DNA of 64,000 bases from Clostridium sp. CX1 (GCF_025398335.1 NZ_JAODOO010000001.1:62001-126000), one strand, 5' to 3'. Positions 1 through 8,926 are shown, counted from the first letter of the stretch. Notes: generated by a model not told the origin, from the letters alone. A program made the numbers and translations.

Positions 1-92
1 AACTTTATATCCTTTATACTATTTCTTAGGATTTCTTTAAGTTCTAATGAATTTTCATTAATACTACTAATAGAATCTTTTTCCTTTAACAT
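1..92 (-). CDS. N-terminal fragment of a minus-strand gene, product not recognisable
   Basis: An open frame runs off the left edge of the window on the minus strand. Translation from ATG at 92 begins MLKEKDSISSINENSLEL and stays open to base 1. The start at 92 is preferred over an in-frame ATG at 110 because a GAGG ribosome binding site lies just upstream of it. Only about 30 codons are visible and they carry no motif. The gene is divergent from the prenyltransferase gene at 243. Polyprenyl diphosphate synthase genes often sit beside menA-type genes, so that identity is a guess from context only. Confidence 0.4.
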   Translation of the reverse strand, partial: MLKEKDSISSINENSLELKEILRNSIKDIK

Positions 93-242
93 ACTCGTCC
101 TCTTTTCCATGTTGAATTTTACAAATGTAATAATTAAAAGAATGTTCATACTTATATGCAGTTAACTTTAATATACATTTACCTGTAACTAGTTTATTTT
201 CTTTTTTATAGACATAGACCATAATTTTATGGAGGGATTAGA

Positions 243-1115
243 ATGGTTAGACAGATTCTAAAAGAAGCGAGACCTGCCACACTAGTTGTAACGCTGTTAT
301 CAACTACCTTGGGAATAGCAGCAGCATATAGAGAAGGTTATATTGGCAGCAGCATTTTATGGGATAGTTGGAGAATATTTTTAGTAATTATAGCTGGGTT
401 TTTGCTTCAAGGCGGAACTAATTTAATAAATAACTTTTTTGAGGAAGAAAAAGATGGGAACATAGAAAAAACAGGAGATAATTTTCTATCCTATACCAAA
501 AAAGAGGAGAAGGTTGCAGCCTTTAAAGTTGGTATAGTATTTTTTATAATTACTGCTGTCATTGGACTATATCTAAGCTATTACTCTGGTTGGCAGCTTC
601 TCGTTATTGAAATCATAGGAATTTTTTCAGCCTATGCCTATGCAGGGGAACCCTTTAGTTATAAGAAGCTAGGTTTAGGAGCAGTGATGTCCTTTTTAAT
701 GATGGGACCTCTTATGGTATATGCCAGCTATTTTATTTTTACATCAGAATTTTCAATTACACCTATACTGTATTCCTGTGCCTTAGGATTATTTATACCA
801 GCGATTTTGCTAGCAAATGAACTTAGAGATTACGAAGAGGATAAAAGTAGGGGAGTAGGTACTCTTACTGTTCGTATAGGCTTTAAAAGGGGAAAAATAC
901 TGTACCTTTCTTTAATATGTTTTGCTTATATAAACACATTCTTGTTAACTATTGTTAAGATTTTGCCTTGGTATTCGGTGGTGATTTTATCAACGATACC
1001 TTTATTAAAAGAAATAAGAAAGCATATGTATAGTAATAGAAGGCTTCTTATACCTACAACTGCAAAGCTATATCTTATATTTGGATTACAATTTTTAATT
1101 AGCTTAGTTATATAA
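243..1115 (+). CDS. menA: UbiA-family prenyltransferase, MenA-type (1,4-dihydroxy-2-naphthoate polyprenyltransferase-like)
   Basis: A 290-residue integral membrane protein with about eight hydrophobic helices. UbiA/MenA enzymes attach a polyprenyl tail to an aromatic ring in the membrane to form demethylmenaquinone or a related quinone. The second aspartate motif is clear (NELRDYEEDKSRGVGTLTVR, near residues 190-210). The first motif reads NLINNFFEEEKD where the family usually has an ND-D arrangement, so Asn and Glu replace two Asp. A GGAGGG ribosome binding site precedes the ATG. It is the first gene of a colinear cluster with cydABDC and an NDH-2 gene, so it probably makes or modifies the quinone that links them. 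The fold is confident; the exact substrate is inferred. Confidence 0.8.
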   Translation: MVRQILKEARPATLVVTLLSTTLGIAAAYREGYIGSSILWDSWRIFLVIIAGFLLQGGTNLINNFFEEEKDGNIEKTGDNFLSYTKKEEKVAAFKVGIVFFIITAVIGLYLSYYSGWQLLVIEIIGIFSAYAYAGEPFSYKKLGLGAVMSFLMMGPLMVYASYFIFTSEFSITPILYSCALGLFIPAILLANELRDYEEDKSRGVGTLTVRIGFKRGKILYLSLICFAYINTFLLTIVKILPWYSVVILSTIPLLKEIRKHMYSNRRLLIPTTAKLYLIFGLQFLISLVI

Positions 1116-1252
1116 AAGCAGATTTTATACAGCCATAGAATACTAAAGGGAATTTAAAAATTCTTTTAGCAAAAAGTAGTCAATTATTTAACGATACTGC
1201 ATAGAATAATTAATAGGAATTGTTATTTAATAATTATTTAGGAGGATATTTC

Positions 1253-2644
1253 ATGGGAGAGGTTTTGACCTTAGCAAGATGGCAGTTTGCTATAACAACT
1301 ATTTATCACTTCTTTTTTGTACCTTTAACAATAGGTTTATCCTTTTTAATTGCAGTAATGGAATCACTATATGTAAAAACAGGCGATGAAAAATACAAGC
1401 ACATGGTTAAGTTTTGGGGTAAGTTGTTTCTTATAAATTTTGCTATGGGAGTTGTCACAGGATTGGTTCAAGAATTTCAATTTGGAATGAACTGGTCTAA
1501 TTACTCCAGATATGTAGGAGATATTTTCGGAGTACCTTTGGCAATAGAAGCATTACTGGCATTCTTTTTAGAATCAACTTTTCTGGGAATATGGATTTTT
1601 GGATGGGAAAAGGTTTCTAAAAGGATACACCTTCTTTCTATTTGGATTGTTTCTTTTGCCACTGCTCTTTCTGCCTTTTGGATTTTAACCGCTAACTCCT
1701 TTATGCATGAACCTGTTGGCTATGTAGTTAAAAATGGAAGAGCAGAAATGACTAGTTTTATGGAAATTATACAAAACCCTCATCTTTGGGTCCAGTTTCC
1801 TCACACAATCTTTGCTTCTTTAGCTACAGCATCCTTTTTTATACTAGGTATTAGTGCTTATCATGTATTAAAGAAAAATAACAATGCCTGGGTTAAATCT
1901 TCGCTGAAGATAGGAATTATAGCTTCCTTGATTTCAACAATTTTTGTAGCTGGTATGGGGGACATTCAGGGAAAATACTTAGTTAAGCATCTGCCAATGA
2001 AAATGGCAGCAGCAGAAGCGTTATGGGAATCTAAGGATCCTGCACCGCTAGCAGTAGTGGCGGTAATTGATGAAAAAAATAAGAAGAATTCCTTTGAAAT
2101 AGCTGTGCCTAAGTTATTGAGTTTTATGAGCTATAACAGTTTTTCAGGAAAGGTAGAAGGAATAAATGACATACAGACAAGATATGAAAAAGAATACGGA
2201 CCAGGGAACTATATTCCACCAGTGACTATATCCTTTTACAGCTTTAGGCTAATGGTAGGTGCTGGTATGGTTATGCTTATACTTTCAGTGGCAGCCTTGT
2301 ACTGCTATTTTAAAAAGAAAATATTTGAAAGTACTAAATTACTTAAGCTGTTAATGTTTGCAATTGCTCTGCCTTATATCGCCAATACCACTGGCTGGAT
2401 TTTAACAGAGATTAGTCGTACTCCTTGGATTGTCTTTGGATTATTAAAGCTAGAGGAGGCAGTGTCACCTACAGTATCTGCATCCTATGTTTTAACCTCC
2501 TTAATATCCTTTGCCGTGGTATATTCGGTTTTAATACTTGTAGATATATTCCTAATGGTGAAGTTTGCAAAGAAATCCCCTGTGAAAAAGGGACCTGTAA
2601 ATTACGAGATAAAAGGAAATAAGGGGGGCTCATTATGGATTTAG
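1253..2644 (+). CDS. cydA: Cytochrome bd ubiquinol/menaquinol oxidase subunit I
   Basis: Subunit I of the membrane cytochrome bd oxidase, which oxidises quinol and reduces O2 to water using haems b558, b595 and d. The ATG at 1253 is chosen over a TTG at 1220 because AGGAGG lies just before it, giving 463 residues. His19 (haem b595/d ligand) and Glu99 and Glu107 fall exactly as in the family, in the block GDIFGVPLAIEALLAFFLES. His184 in QFPHTIFAS matches the haem b558 ligand. The length and a short loop between the conserved blocks indicate the short-Q-loop form typical of Firmicutes. Its stop overlaps the cydB start by 10 bases, so the two are translationally coupled. A weak inverted repeat (TTGTTA/TAATAA, 1220-1233) could be a redox-regulator site, but this is speculative. 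Confidence 0.97.
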   Translation: MGEVLTLARWQFAITTIYHFFFVPLTIGLSFLIAVMESLYVKTGDEKYKHMVKFWGKLFLINFAMGVVTGLVQEFQFGMNWSNYSRYVGDIFGVPLAIEALLAFFLESTFLGIWIFGWEKVSKRIHLLSIWIVSFATALSAFWILTANSFMHEPVGYVVKNGRAEMTSFMEIIQNPHLWVQFPHTIFASLATASFFILGISAYHVLKKNNNAWVKSSLKIGIIASLISTIFVAGMGDIQGKYLVKHLPMKMAAAEALWESKDPAPLAVVAVIDEKNKKNSFEIAVPKLLSFMSYNSFSGKVEGINDIQTRYEKEYGPGNYIPPVTISFYSFRLMVGAGMVMLILSVAALYCYFKKKIFESTKLLKLLMFAIALPYIANTTGWILTEISRTPWIVFGLLKLEEAVSPTVSASYVLTSLISFAVVYSVLILVDIFLMVKFAKKSPVKKGPVNYEIKGNKGGSLWI

Positions 2645-3639
2645 CAGTAGTATGGTTTTTACTAGTTTCCATTCTCTTTATAGGCTTTTTCTTTCTAGAA
2701 GGCTTTGACTTTGGTGTAGGAATACTGTTACCATTCCTTGGTAAAGGCGACAGAGAAAGAAGAATTATTATTAACAGCATAGGGCCTTTTTGGGATGGTA
2801 ATGAAGTTTGGCTCATAACTGCTGGAGGAGCAATTTTCGCAGCTTTTCCAATCTGGTATTCCACCATGTTCAGCGGTTTCTATCTTGCACTTTTACTAGT
2901 TCTTTTGGCTCTTATACTTAGGGGAGTTGCCTTTGAGTTTAGAGGGAAGCATGAAAACAAAATGTGGAGAGGCACCTGGGATAAAATAATATGTGGAAGC
3001 AGCTTTCTTTTAGCTACACTTTGGGGAGTAGCATTAGCAAACCTTATTAAAGGTGTTCCTATAGATAAAAGTATGAATTATGTAGGAGGTTTTTTTGATT
3101 TAATATCCCTTTATACTTTGACGGCAGGTGTGACAACACTTTTAGTATTTATCTTTCATGGCGCAGTCTTTCTATCTTTAAAAACTACAGGAGATATAGA
3201 AAAAAGAGCCTTAAAAACTGCTAGTACCTTTGGAATAGGTGGAGCAGTTGCAGGTTTATTACTGATACTGGAAAGTTTCCTAGAAACAGATATTTTTAAA
3301 AGCAGTTCTGCATTAGCTGCTGCTATAGCTGCCTTTCTTCTTCTGCTGTTATCCTATTTTTTTATCAAAAGAGGGAAGTCGGGGATTGCGATGATAAGTA
3401 ATGGACTTTCCATTGCACTGGGGATAGGATCACTGTTCCTAGGATTATTCCCAAGAGTTATGGTTTCTAGCATAAAGCCAGAATACAGCTTAACTATATT
3501 TAATGCAGCTTCAAGTGCAAATACTCTTTCTCTTATGACAAAGGTTGCATTGATTTTTATTCCTTTTATACTGGCCTATCAAATCTGGACCTACTGGATA
3601 TTTAGAAAAAGAGTTAGTGATGAGGATTTAGAGTACTAG
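2635..3639 (+). CDS. cydB: Cytochrome bd oxidase subunit II
   Basis: A 334-residue polytopic membrane subunit that pairs with CydA. The N-terminal signature is present: FFFLEGFDFGVGILLPFLG, then GPFWDGNEVWLITAGGA and a long hydrophobic stretch with LILRGVAFEFRGK. These are the conserved CydB blocks. The ATG lies inside the last codons of cydA, with a purine-rich AAGGGGGG upstream as ribosome binding site. The cydD gene follows after a 29-base gap, with its own GAGGAG. The length matches the family. Confidence 0.97.
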   Translation: MDLAVVWFLLVSILFIGFFFLEGFDFGVGILLPFLGKGDRERRIIINSIGPFWDGNEVWLITAGGAIFAAFPIWYSTMFSGFYLALLLVLLALILRGVAFEFRGKHENKMWRGTWDKIICGSSFLLATLWGVALANLIKGVPIDKSMNYVGGFFDLISLYTLTAGVTTLLVFIFHGAVFLSLKTTGDIEKRALKTASTFGIGGAVAGLLLILESFLETDIFKSSSALAAAIAAFLLLLLSYFFIKRGKSGIAMISNGLSIALGIGSLFLGLFPRVMVSSIKPEYSLTIFNAASSANTLSLMTKVALIFIPFILAYQIWTYWIFRKRVSDEDLEY

Positions 3640-3668
3640 ATAAAAACAATATAGAGGAGCAGGTTTTT

Positions 3669-5393
3669 ATGATAAACAAGAGATTACTAAAGGAAGCTCT
3701 AAGCAAGAGATCATATATTCCAACTGCTGTAGTTTATGGAGTACTTAATTCCTTATTTATTATACTTACCGCTTTATTTATGGCACTGCTGGTAGACGGA
3801 ATATTTATAAAAAAAAGCAATTTAAAGGATATGAAAATATATATACTGCTATTCTTAATAAATGCTGTAGTAAAATTTTTTTTCAATCTTTTTATAGAAA
3901 AGCATATAAAGAACTGTGCTGAGGATATAAAAGAACAGCTTAGAAGAAAGGCTTTTAATTTAATCCTTTCTTCTAACCCCTATAGGATTAAAAATATAGA
4001 TACAGGAAGAATCATTAACTTGCTTACAGAGGGCTTTCAAAGTATTACTTCCTATTACTCTCAGTATATACCTCAAATTTTTTCAGCCTTTCTAATTCCA
4101 GCACTAATTTGTATCTTTACAGCAGTGGCAGATAAGTTGTCTGCTTTAATAATGATTATAACCTATCCTATTATACCTTTGTTTATGGTGCTTATAGGGT
4201 ATAAAACAGAGGAATTAAACAATAATCAATGGAATAAGTTGAATACATTAAGTTCACATTTTTTAGATGTACTTCAAGGTTTAAGTACCTTAAAGCTTTT
4301 TGGAAGGAGTAAGATTCAGGAAGAAAAGGTATATGAAATAAGTGAGGACTATAGAAAAGGTACAATGGAGGTTTTAAAGGTAACCTTTCTTTCATCTTTA
4401 GTTTTAGAACTCACCTCTACTATAAGTATTGCAGTTTTAGCAGTTAATCTTGGCTTAAGACTTGTATACAGCAAAATAGATTTTCTACAGGCCTTTTTTA
4501 TACTTATAATAGCTCCGGATTTTTATCTTCCTCTTCGACAGTTAGGTCTAAAATTTCATTCCTCCTTAAATGGTAAGATAGCTGTAGAAAAATTAGAGGG
4601 GCTGGAAAAAGAACTGGAGGAAAGAGAGGATAAATGTAGGAAAGTAGAACTAGAAAAAGATAAATTTACTGTGGAAGTCAAAAATCTAAGCTTTACCCAC
4701 CGAAATAGAGAAGCTTTAAATAACATAAGCTTTAAAATTAATTCAAAGGAAAAAGTAGCTATTGTTGGCGAAAGCGGCAGTGGGAAAAGTACTTTGATTA
4801 ATATTTTAAGTGGTTTTTTAAAGGTTAATGATGGAACTGTTTTTATAAATGGCATAGATATTAACTTAATAAACAGAGAGAGTTACTTAAGAAACATTGC
4901 ATTGGTACCTCAATTTCCTCATATTTTTGATAAGAGTATTAAAGATAATATTCTTTTATCAAATAGGGAGACTGATCTTAAAGAATTTTATAACATATGT
5001 AGAACTACGAAGGTAGAAGAATTTGCAGTAAAGTATAAGGATAGATATGATACAGCAGTTGGGGAAGGAGAAAGAGTAATCATTAGCGGCGGTGAAAGAC
5101 AGAGGATTGCAGCAGCCAGGGCAGTACTTAAGAACACTCCCTTTATCATACTAGATGAACCTACCTCTGCCTTGGACCCAGAAACAGAAGAGATTATTCC
5201 AGAACTTTTAAAGGGGTATTTAAAGGATAAAACCCTGTTAATTGCAGCTCATAGGCTAAATACAATAAAAGCAGCAGATAAAATTTTAGTTCTTCAAGAG
5301 GGGTATTTGGTGGAATCAGGCAGTCATGAGGAACTGATGGCAAAGAGGGGAAGGTACTTTGAATTTTGGAGGAAGAGCTATGAGGATTTTTAA
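3669..5393 (+). CDS. cydD: Heterodimeric ABC exporter CydD, cytochrome bd biogenesis
   Basis: A 574-residue half-transporter: six N-terminal membrane helices, then an ATPase domain. Walker A GESGSGKST is at about residue 367, followed by the signature ISGGERQR, Walker B FIILDEPTSALD and a switch histidine in AAHRLNTI. CydDC exports cysteine and glutathione (a haem-linked role is also described) and is required to assemble cytochrome bd. It lies directly after cydB and overlaps the cydC start, which gives the cydABDC order common in Firmicutes. Without context it could only be called an ABCB-type exporter; the operon makes CydD likely. Confidence 0.9.
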   Translation: MINKRLLKEALSKRSYIPTAVVYGVLNSLFIILTALFMALLVDGIFIKKSNLKDMKIYILLFLINAVVKFFFNLFIEKHIKNCAEDIKEQLRRKAFNLILSSNPYRIKNIDTGRIINLLTEGFQSITSYYSQYIPQIFSAFLIPALICIFTAVADKLSALIMIITYPIIPLFMVLIGYKTEELNNNQWNKLNTLSSHFLDVLQGLSTLKLFGRSKIQEEKVYEISEDYRKGTMEVLKVTFLSSLVLELTSTISIAVLAVNLGLRLVYSKIDFLQAFFILIIAPDFYLPLRQLGLKFHSSLNGKIAVEKLEGLEKELEEREDKCRKVELEKDKFTVEVKNLSFTHRNREALNNISFKINSKEKVAIVGESGSGKSTLINILSGFLKVNDGTVFINGIDINLINRESYLRNIALVPQFPHIFDKSIKDNILLSNRETDLKEFYNICRTTKVEEFAVKYKDRYDTAVGEGERVIISGGERQRIAAARAVLKNTPFIILDEPTSALDPETEEIIPELLKGYLKDKTLLIAAHRLNTIKAADKILVLQEGYLVESGSHEELMAKRGRYFEFWRKSYEDF

Positions 5394-7170
5394 CTTAATA
5401 AACTACCTTATGAAGAAGCATATTTTCTTTGTTATTTTTTCAATATTTATGGGAGTTCTAACTATTATAAGCAATGTAGGCATGCTTTCGACTTCCTCCA
5501 TACTAATCTCAAGGGCTGCCCTTCATCCTGAGGTATTGGATCTAATGGTTCTTATAGTAGCAGTAAGGTTTTTTGGAATATCAAGAGGTGTTTTTAGATA
5601 TTTAGAAAGATTTTTTTCCCATGATACTACCTTTAGAGTGCTAAGTTCTACAAGAAGATGGGTTTATAAAAACTTTAATGATAATTATTCAGAAAGTCAT
5701 GAAGGATATAAGACTGGAGACATATATACAAAAATTGTAAAGGACGTAGATGTGTTGAAGGAGTTTTACTTAAGGGGTATATATCCATTATTTATAGCTA
5801 TTTTAACAGGCCTAGTGACAGTAGTAGTTCTTTCTTATTTTAGCATACCTCTTTCTATATACTATATCTTATTTTATATAGGCTGCGGTTTTATACTTCC
5901 CTTAGCGTTATTTTTTCTAAGCAGAAGATTAATACAGAAGGAGAGTCAATTGAAGGAAGAACTAAACTTAATTTTACTAGACTTTTTAAAGGGAGTGGTG
6001 GAGGCATCTATCTATTCTCTGAAAGAGGAATTTAATGACAAAGTAAACTATCTTATGGATAAGCTTTCGGAAATAGAAAAAAAGAAGAATTTTATTAATG
6101 CAGTAGGAGATAACCTTTATTCTTTAGCTTTAAGCTTACTAGTGGTTTTATCTTTAGTTATAACCGCACCTTTAATAGTAGAGGGAAGGCTAGAAGGTAT
6201 ATACTATGCAATGGTTCCTCTTTCAATTATGGCTTCCTTTGAAGCACTGATTCCCATGACTAATGTACTTTATAAGTTTAAAGAAGCAGATAACTCTGGA
6301 AAAAACATATTGTCCATAATTGGTATAGAGAACAAAAGAGGCAATAATAGAGAAAATTTAAATTTCAGCAACAATGTAATAGGCAAACTTACATCACAGT
6401 CATCGTTAAGCATAGACTACAGCAATAATATCATAAGCAATTGTAATCTTAGTGTTAATAACTTAAGTATATATAACAGTTCTAAAAAGTTTCTAATTAG
6501 AGATTTATCCTTTAATCTTCCCTATGGAAAAAAGATAGCAATAGTTGGAACCAGTGGCTCAGGAAAAAGTACAGTACTAAGGGCTTTGTTAGGTTTTGTT
6601 AACTTTCATAGAGGAGATATAAAAATAGGAGGTAGGTCTTATAGTCAATTAGATAAGGAAGAAATAAGAAAGCTTTTTACTTATGTAGAGCAAAATCCAT
6701 ATATTTTTAACACTACAATTAGAGAAAATCTTCTTATAGCAAAGGATAAGGCAGAGGATGCAGAAATAATGGAGATACTTAGAAAATGCCAAATAGATAC
6801 TTTAATTAAGGAACTACCAGATAAGCTAGATACAATAACAGGTCAGTATGGTTTCAAAATTTCTGGTGGAGAAAAACAGAGGCTTTTAATTGGAAGGGCA
6901 TTATTGAAGGACAGCAAGATAGTCCTATTAGATGAACCTACTGCAAGCTTAGATACTAAACTTGAAAAGAAGGTTGTGGATTTTCTTCATAGCAGTATAA
7001 AAGATAAGAGTTGTATATGGGTAACCCATAGACTTATAAGTATGGATAGGATGGATGAAATTTTAGTTCTTAACCAAGGAGAAGTGGTAGAGAGAGGTAC
7101 CCATAAGGAACTGCTAGCCTTAAAAGGCAGGTATTATAAGTTGTGGAGCTTACAAAGGGCTGAAGCCTAA
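5380..7170 (+). CDS. cydC: Heterodimeric ABC exporter CydC, cytochrome bd biogenesis
   Basis: Partner half-transporter of CydD, with an N-terminal six-helix membrane domain and a C-terminal ATPase. Walker A GTSGSGKST, signature ISGGEKQR and Walker B IVLLDEPTASLD are all present. The ATG at 5380 has GGAGGA six bases upstream and is preferred over an upstream TTG at 5359, giving 596 residues. The start overlaps the end of cydD by 14 bases. A linker of roughly 50 residues rich in Asn and Ser separates the membrane domain from the ATPase; this is longer than usual. The next gene, the NDH-2 dehydrogenase, begins 86 bases downstream on the same strand. Confidence 0.9.
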   Translation: MRIFNLINYLMKKHIFFVIFSIFMGVLTIISNVGMLSTSSILISRAALHPEVLDLMVLIVAVRFFGISRGVFRYLERFFSHDTTFRVLSSTRRWVYKNFNDNYSESHEGYKTGDIYTKIVKDVDVLKEFYLRGIYPLFIAILTGLVTVVVLSYFSIPLSIYYILFYIGCGFILPLALFFLSRRLIQKESQLKEELNLILLDFLKGVVEASIYSLKEEFNDKVNYLMDKLSEIEKKKNFINAVGDNLYSLALSLLVVLSLVITAPLIVEGRLEGIYYAMVPLSIMASFEALIPMTNVLYKFKEADNSGKNILSIIGIENKRGNNRENLNFSNNVIGKLTSQSSLSIDYSNNIISNCNLSVNNLSIYNSSKKFLIRDLSFNLPYGKKIAIVGTSGSGKSTVLRALLGFVNFHRGDIKIGGRSYSQLDKEEIRKLFTYVEQNPYIFNTTIRENLLIAKDKAEDAEIMEILRKCQIDTLIKELPDKLDTITGQYGFKISGGEKQRLLIGRALLKDSKIVLLDEPTASLDTKLEKKVVDFLHSSIKDKSCIWVTHRLISMDRMDEILVLNQGEVVERGTHKELLALKGRYYKLWSLQRAEA

Positions 7171-7255
7171 TTACTGAATTTATCTATCTCGTATATGACA
7201 TAAGGTAGGAACTTCTTGGGATATATCTAAATATGGGAAATAAGGAGGGGTTAGT

Positions 7256-8401
7256 ATGAAGATATTTATAGTTGGAGGCGGCTTTGCAGGAATAAATGCT
7301 GCAAAAGTTCTTTCAAAAAAGCTTTCCAATGAACATGAAATATATTTGATAGACAAGAAAGATTATACTACTATGCTCCCAAACCTCCCAGAGGTTGCAA
7401 GTGGAAGACTTGAAAGTAGAGATGTTACAGAAAAAATAAGTAATTTAATACCATCTACTGTGAAGTTTATAAAGGAAGAAATATTAGAAATAAATTTAGA
7501 TAAAAAAATAATCAAGACTACAGTTAACGAGTATAGTTATGATCATATGTTGTTAGCAGCAGGCTCTACAACCAATCTGTTTGGTTTTGATCAGAATCTG
7601 GATAAAGTAAATGTATTAGATTCTTTAGAGGCTGCAGAGGATATTAAGGCTAAATTCTCTAAGTATTTAGAGGAAAGAGATAAAGGCACTTTAGTAGTAT
7701 CTGGTGCAGGATTTACAGGAATGGAGCTTGCCTGCAATCTCTATGACCTAAGTAAAAGAAAAAATAAGAATTTAGAAGTTATTTTTGTGGAAAGAGCTAA
7801 CAGAATTTTGCCTATGTTGTCAGAAAAACTATGTGCACATGTGATAGAAAAATTAAATAGCTTAAATTTTAAGATATACACTGATAATCAAATTACAATC
7901 TTTGACGGAAATAATATAACTTTAAAAAACGATGAGATTATAAAAGATACTTTTTTCTGTTGGTGCAGTGGAGTTAAGTCTTCTGTAAAACCTGTTGGAA
8001 AGTATTTATCACTTCCAGATGGAAGAATTATAGTTGATGAATTTTTATCTATTCCAGAATACCCAGAAGTTTATGCTGTAGGAGATGCAGCAGCAATGAA
8101 GGATAAAAATAATAATTTTCTTAGAAGGGCAGTTACCTTTGCGCAGATGTCTGGAAAGCATGGAGGAAAAAACATTGCTGCAGTAATAAATAAGGAAGAG
8201 AGAAAGAGCTTTAAACCTATAGATTTAGGTTGGATAATACCTATTTATATTTCCAGTATAGGAGCGGTATTTGGAAAGGAAATGAAGGGACGGAAGGGAA
8301 TATTTATGCACTATATTCTCTGTGGTATAAAGAATTATAACTTTAGAAATTTCTGGACAGCACTAAAGGCTGCCTTTAAATATCCCTTTGCAAAGCCTTA
8401 A
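7256..8401 (+). CDS. ndh: Type II NADH dehydrogenase (NDH-2), FAD-dependent
   Basis: A 381-residue two-dinucleotide-binding flavoprotein that oxidises NADH and passes electrons to quinone without pumping protons. The FAD-binding fold starts at residue 3 (IVGGGFAGINAAK), the NADH-binding fold is SGAGFTGMELA near residue 150, and the second FAD motif is VYAVGDAAA near residue 275. The C-terminus is hydrophobic and basic, as expected for peripheral membrane attachment. AAGGAGGGG precedes the ATG. It lies at the end of the menA-cydABDC cluster. With the prenyltransferase and bd oxidase it would form a complete short NADH-to-oxygen chain. A different flavin disulfide reductase is possible but less likely here. 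Confidence 0.85.
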   Translation: MKIFIVGGGFAGINAAKVLSKKLSNEHEIYLIDKKDYTTMLPNLPEVASGRLESRDVTEKISNLIPSTVKFIKEEILEINLDKKIIKTTVNEYSYDHMLLAAGSTTNLFGFDQNLDKVNVLDSLEAAEDIKAKFSKYLEERDKGTLVVSGAGFTGMELACNLYDLSKRKNKNLEVIFVERANRILPMLSEKLCAHVIEKLNSLNFKIYTDNQITIFDGNNITLKNDEIIKDTFFCWCSGVKSSVKPVGKYLSLPDGRIIVDEFLSIPEYPEVYAVGDAAAMKDKNNNFLRRAVTFAQMSGKHGGKNIAAVINKEERKSFKPIDLGWIIPIYISSIGAVFGKEMKGRKGIFMHYILCGIKNYNFRNFWTALKAAFKYPFAKP

Positions 8402-8409
8402 GATTTATA

Positions 8410-8445
8410 CGCCTCAGAGATAATAAATCTCCGAGGCTCTTTCTA
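8410..8445. terminator. Rho-independent terminator at the end of the cyd/ndh cluster
   Basis: The stem GCCTC-GAGAT pairs with ATCTC-GAGGC (one internal mismatch) around a loop of about five bases, followed by a T-rich stretch on the plus strand. It lies 10 bases after the ndh stop and just beyond the stop of the convergent 46-codon gene, so it may serve both. Confidence 0.8.
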
Positions 8446-8586
8446 TTATTGCAACTTATTTCTCTTATTACTACCTTTATTCATTTTACCGCTGGCAGCA
8501 TCCAAGGCAGCAAAGGTGCCGCTATCTCCCATATTGTCCATTTGTTCATTTATCTTTAAATTCTTAGTTAACTTTCTTTTTCTCAT
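8446..8586 (-). CDS. Small basic protein of 46 residues, unknown function
   Basis: The minus strand encodes a 46-residue protein starting MRKRKLTKNLKINEQMD and ending KGSNKRNKLQ. A perfectly placed AAAGGAGA ribosome binding site lies 7-8 bases before the ATG, and the stop abuts a terminator-like hairpin. These features argue for a real gene. It has basic ends and a central neutral stretch with Gly, Ala and Ser (DSGTFAALDAASG). No family was recognised. The size and basic composition would fit a small spore or nucleic-acid-associated protein, but that is inference. Confidence 0.65.
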   Translation of the reverse strand: MRKRKLTKNLKINEQMDNMGDSGTFAALDAASGKMNKGSNKRNKLQ

Positions 8587-8926
8587 CTAGATATCTCCTT
8601 TCCACTTTTAAAATATATTTAATTCTTAGTCATATCCGGTATTTAAGGAAAACTAGCTTTTGTATTTATAAGAAAGTACAAGTATAGCATTTGCATATTA
8701 ATAAGCATTATGTGCGGTGTTTTTTGCGATAGGTTGAAAATAAAACCATATGAAAGTAGCACCGATATTTCTACCGGTGCTTATACAATAAGGGGGACTT
8801 AATGTATCCTATTTCCTCTAAGTTATATAACTTAGGACAGTTATTATTATATAAGATAATTGTGTAGTAAATATTTAATTTTTAAGAACTTTTTGTTAAT
8901 AATTGGTTTTTTATAACAAATTTTTA
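8587..8926. other. 340-base intergenic stretch with two dyads and a possible short peptide
   Basis: No conventional gene is present. It contains a hairpin (AGCACCG/CGGTGCT, 8758-8781), a perfect 18-bp palindrome (CTAAGTTATATAACTTAG, 8818-8835) and a 21-codon frame described separately. The remainder is AT-rich with no recognised motif. Confidence 0.6.
8802..8867 (+). CDS. Possible 21-residue peptide
   Basis: A short frame begins at ATG 8802 after a strong AGGGGGA five bases upstream. It encodes MYPISSKLYNLGQLLLYK followed by IIV and a stop. The peptide is amphipathic to hydrophobic in its second half. The frame contains the perfect palindrome at 8818-8835. A hairpin lies 20 bases upstream of its ribosome binding site. 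It could be a leader peptide, a small membrane peptide or chance; nothing downstream on this strand is an obvious target, because the next gene is on the minus strand. Confidence 0.3.
   Translation: MYPISSKLYNLGQLLLYKIIV

Noticed and set aside
2469-2867. Minus-strand open frame across the cydA/cydB junction
   Set aside because: It is antisense to two well-supported genes, has no ribosome binding site and no recognisable protein pattern.
4592-4670. Glu/Lys-rich stretch in cydD as a separate small gene
   Set aside because: It is the linker between the membrane and ATPase domains in the continuous cydD frame.
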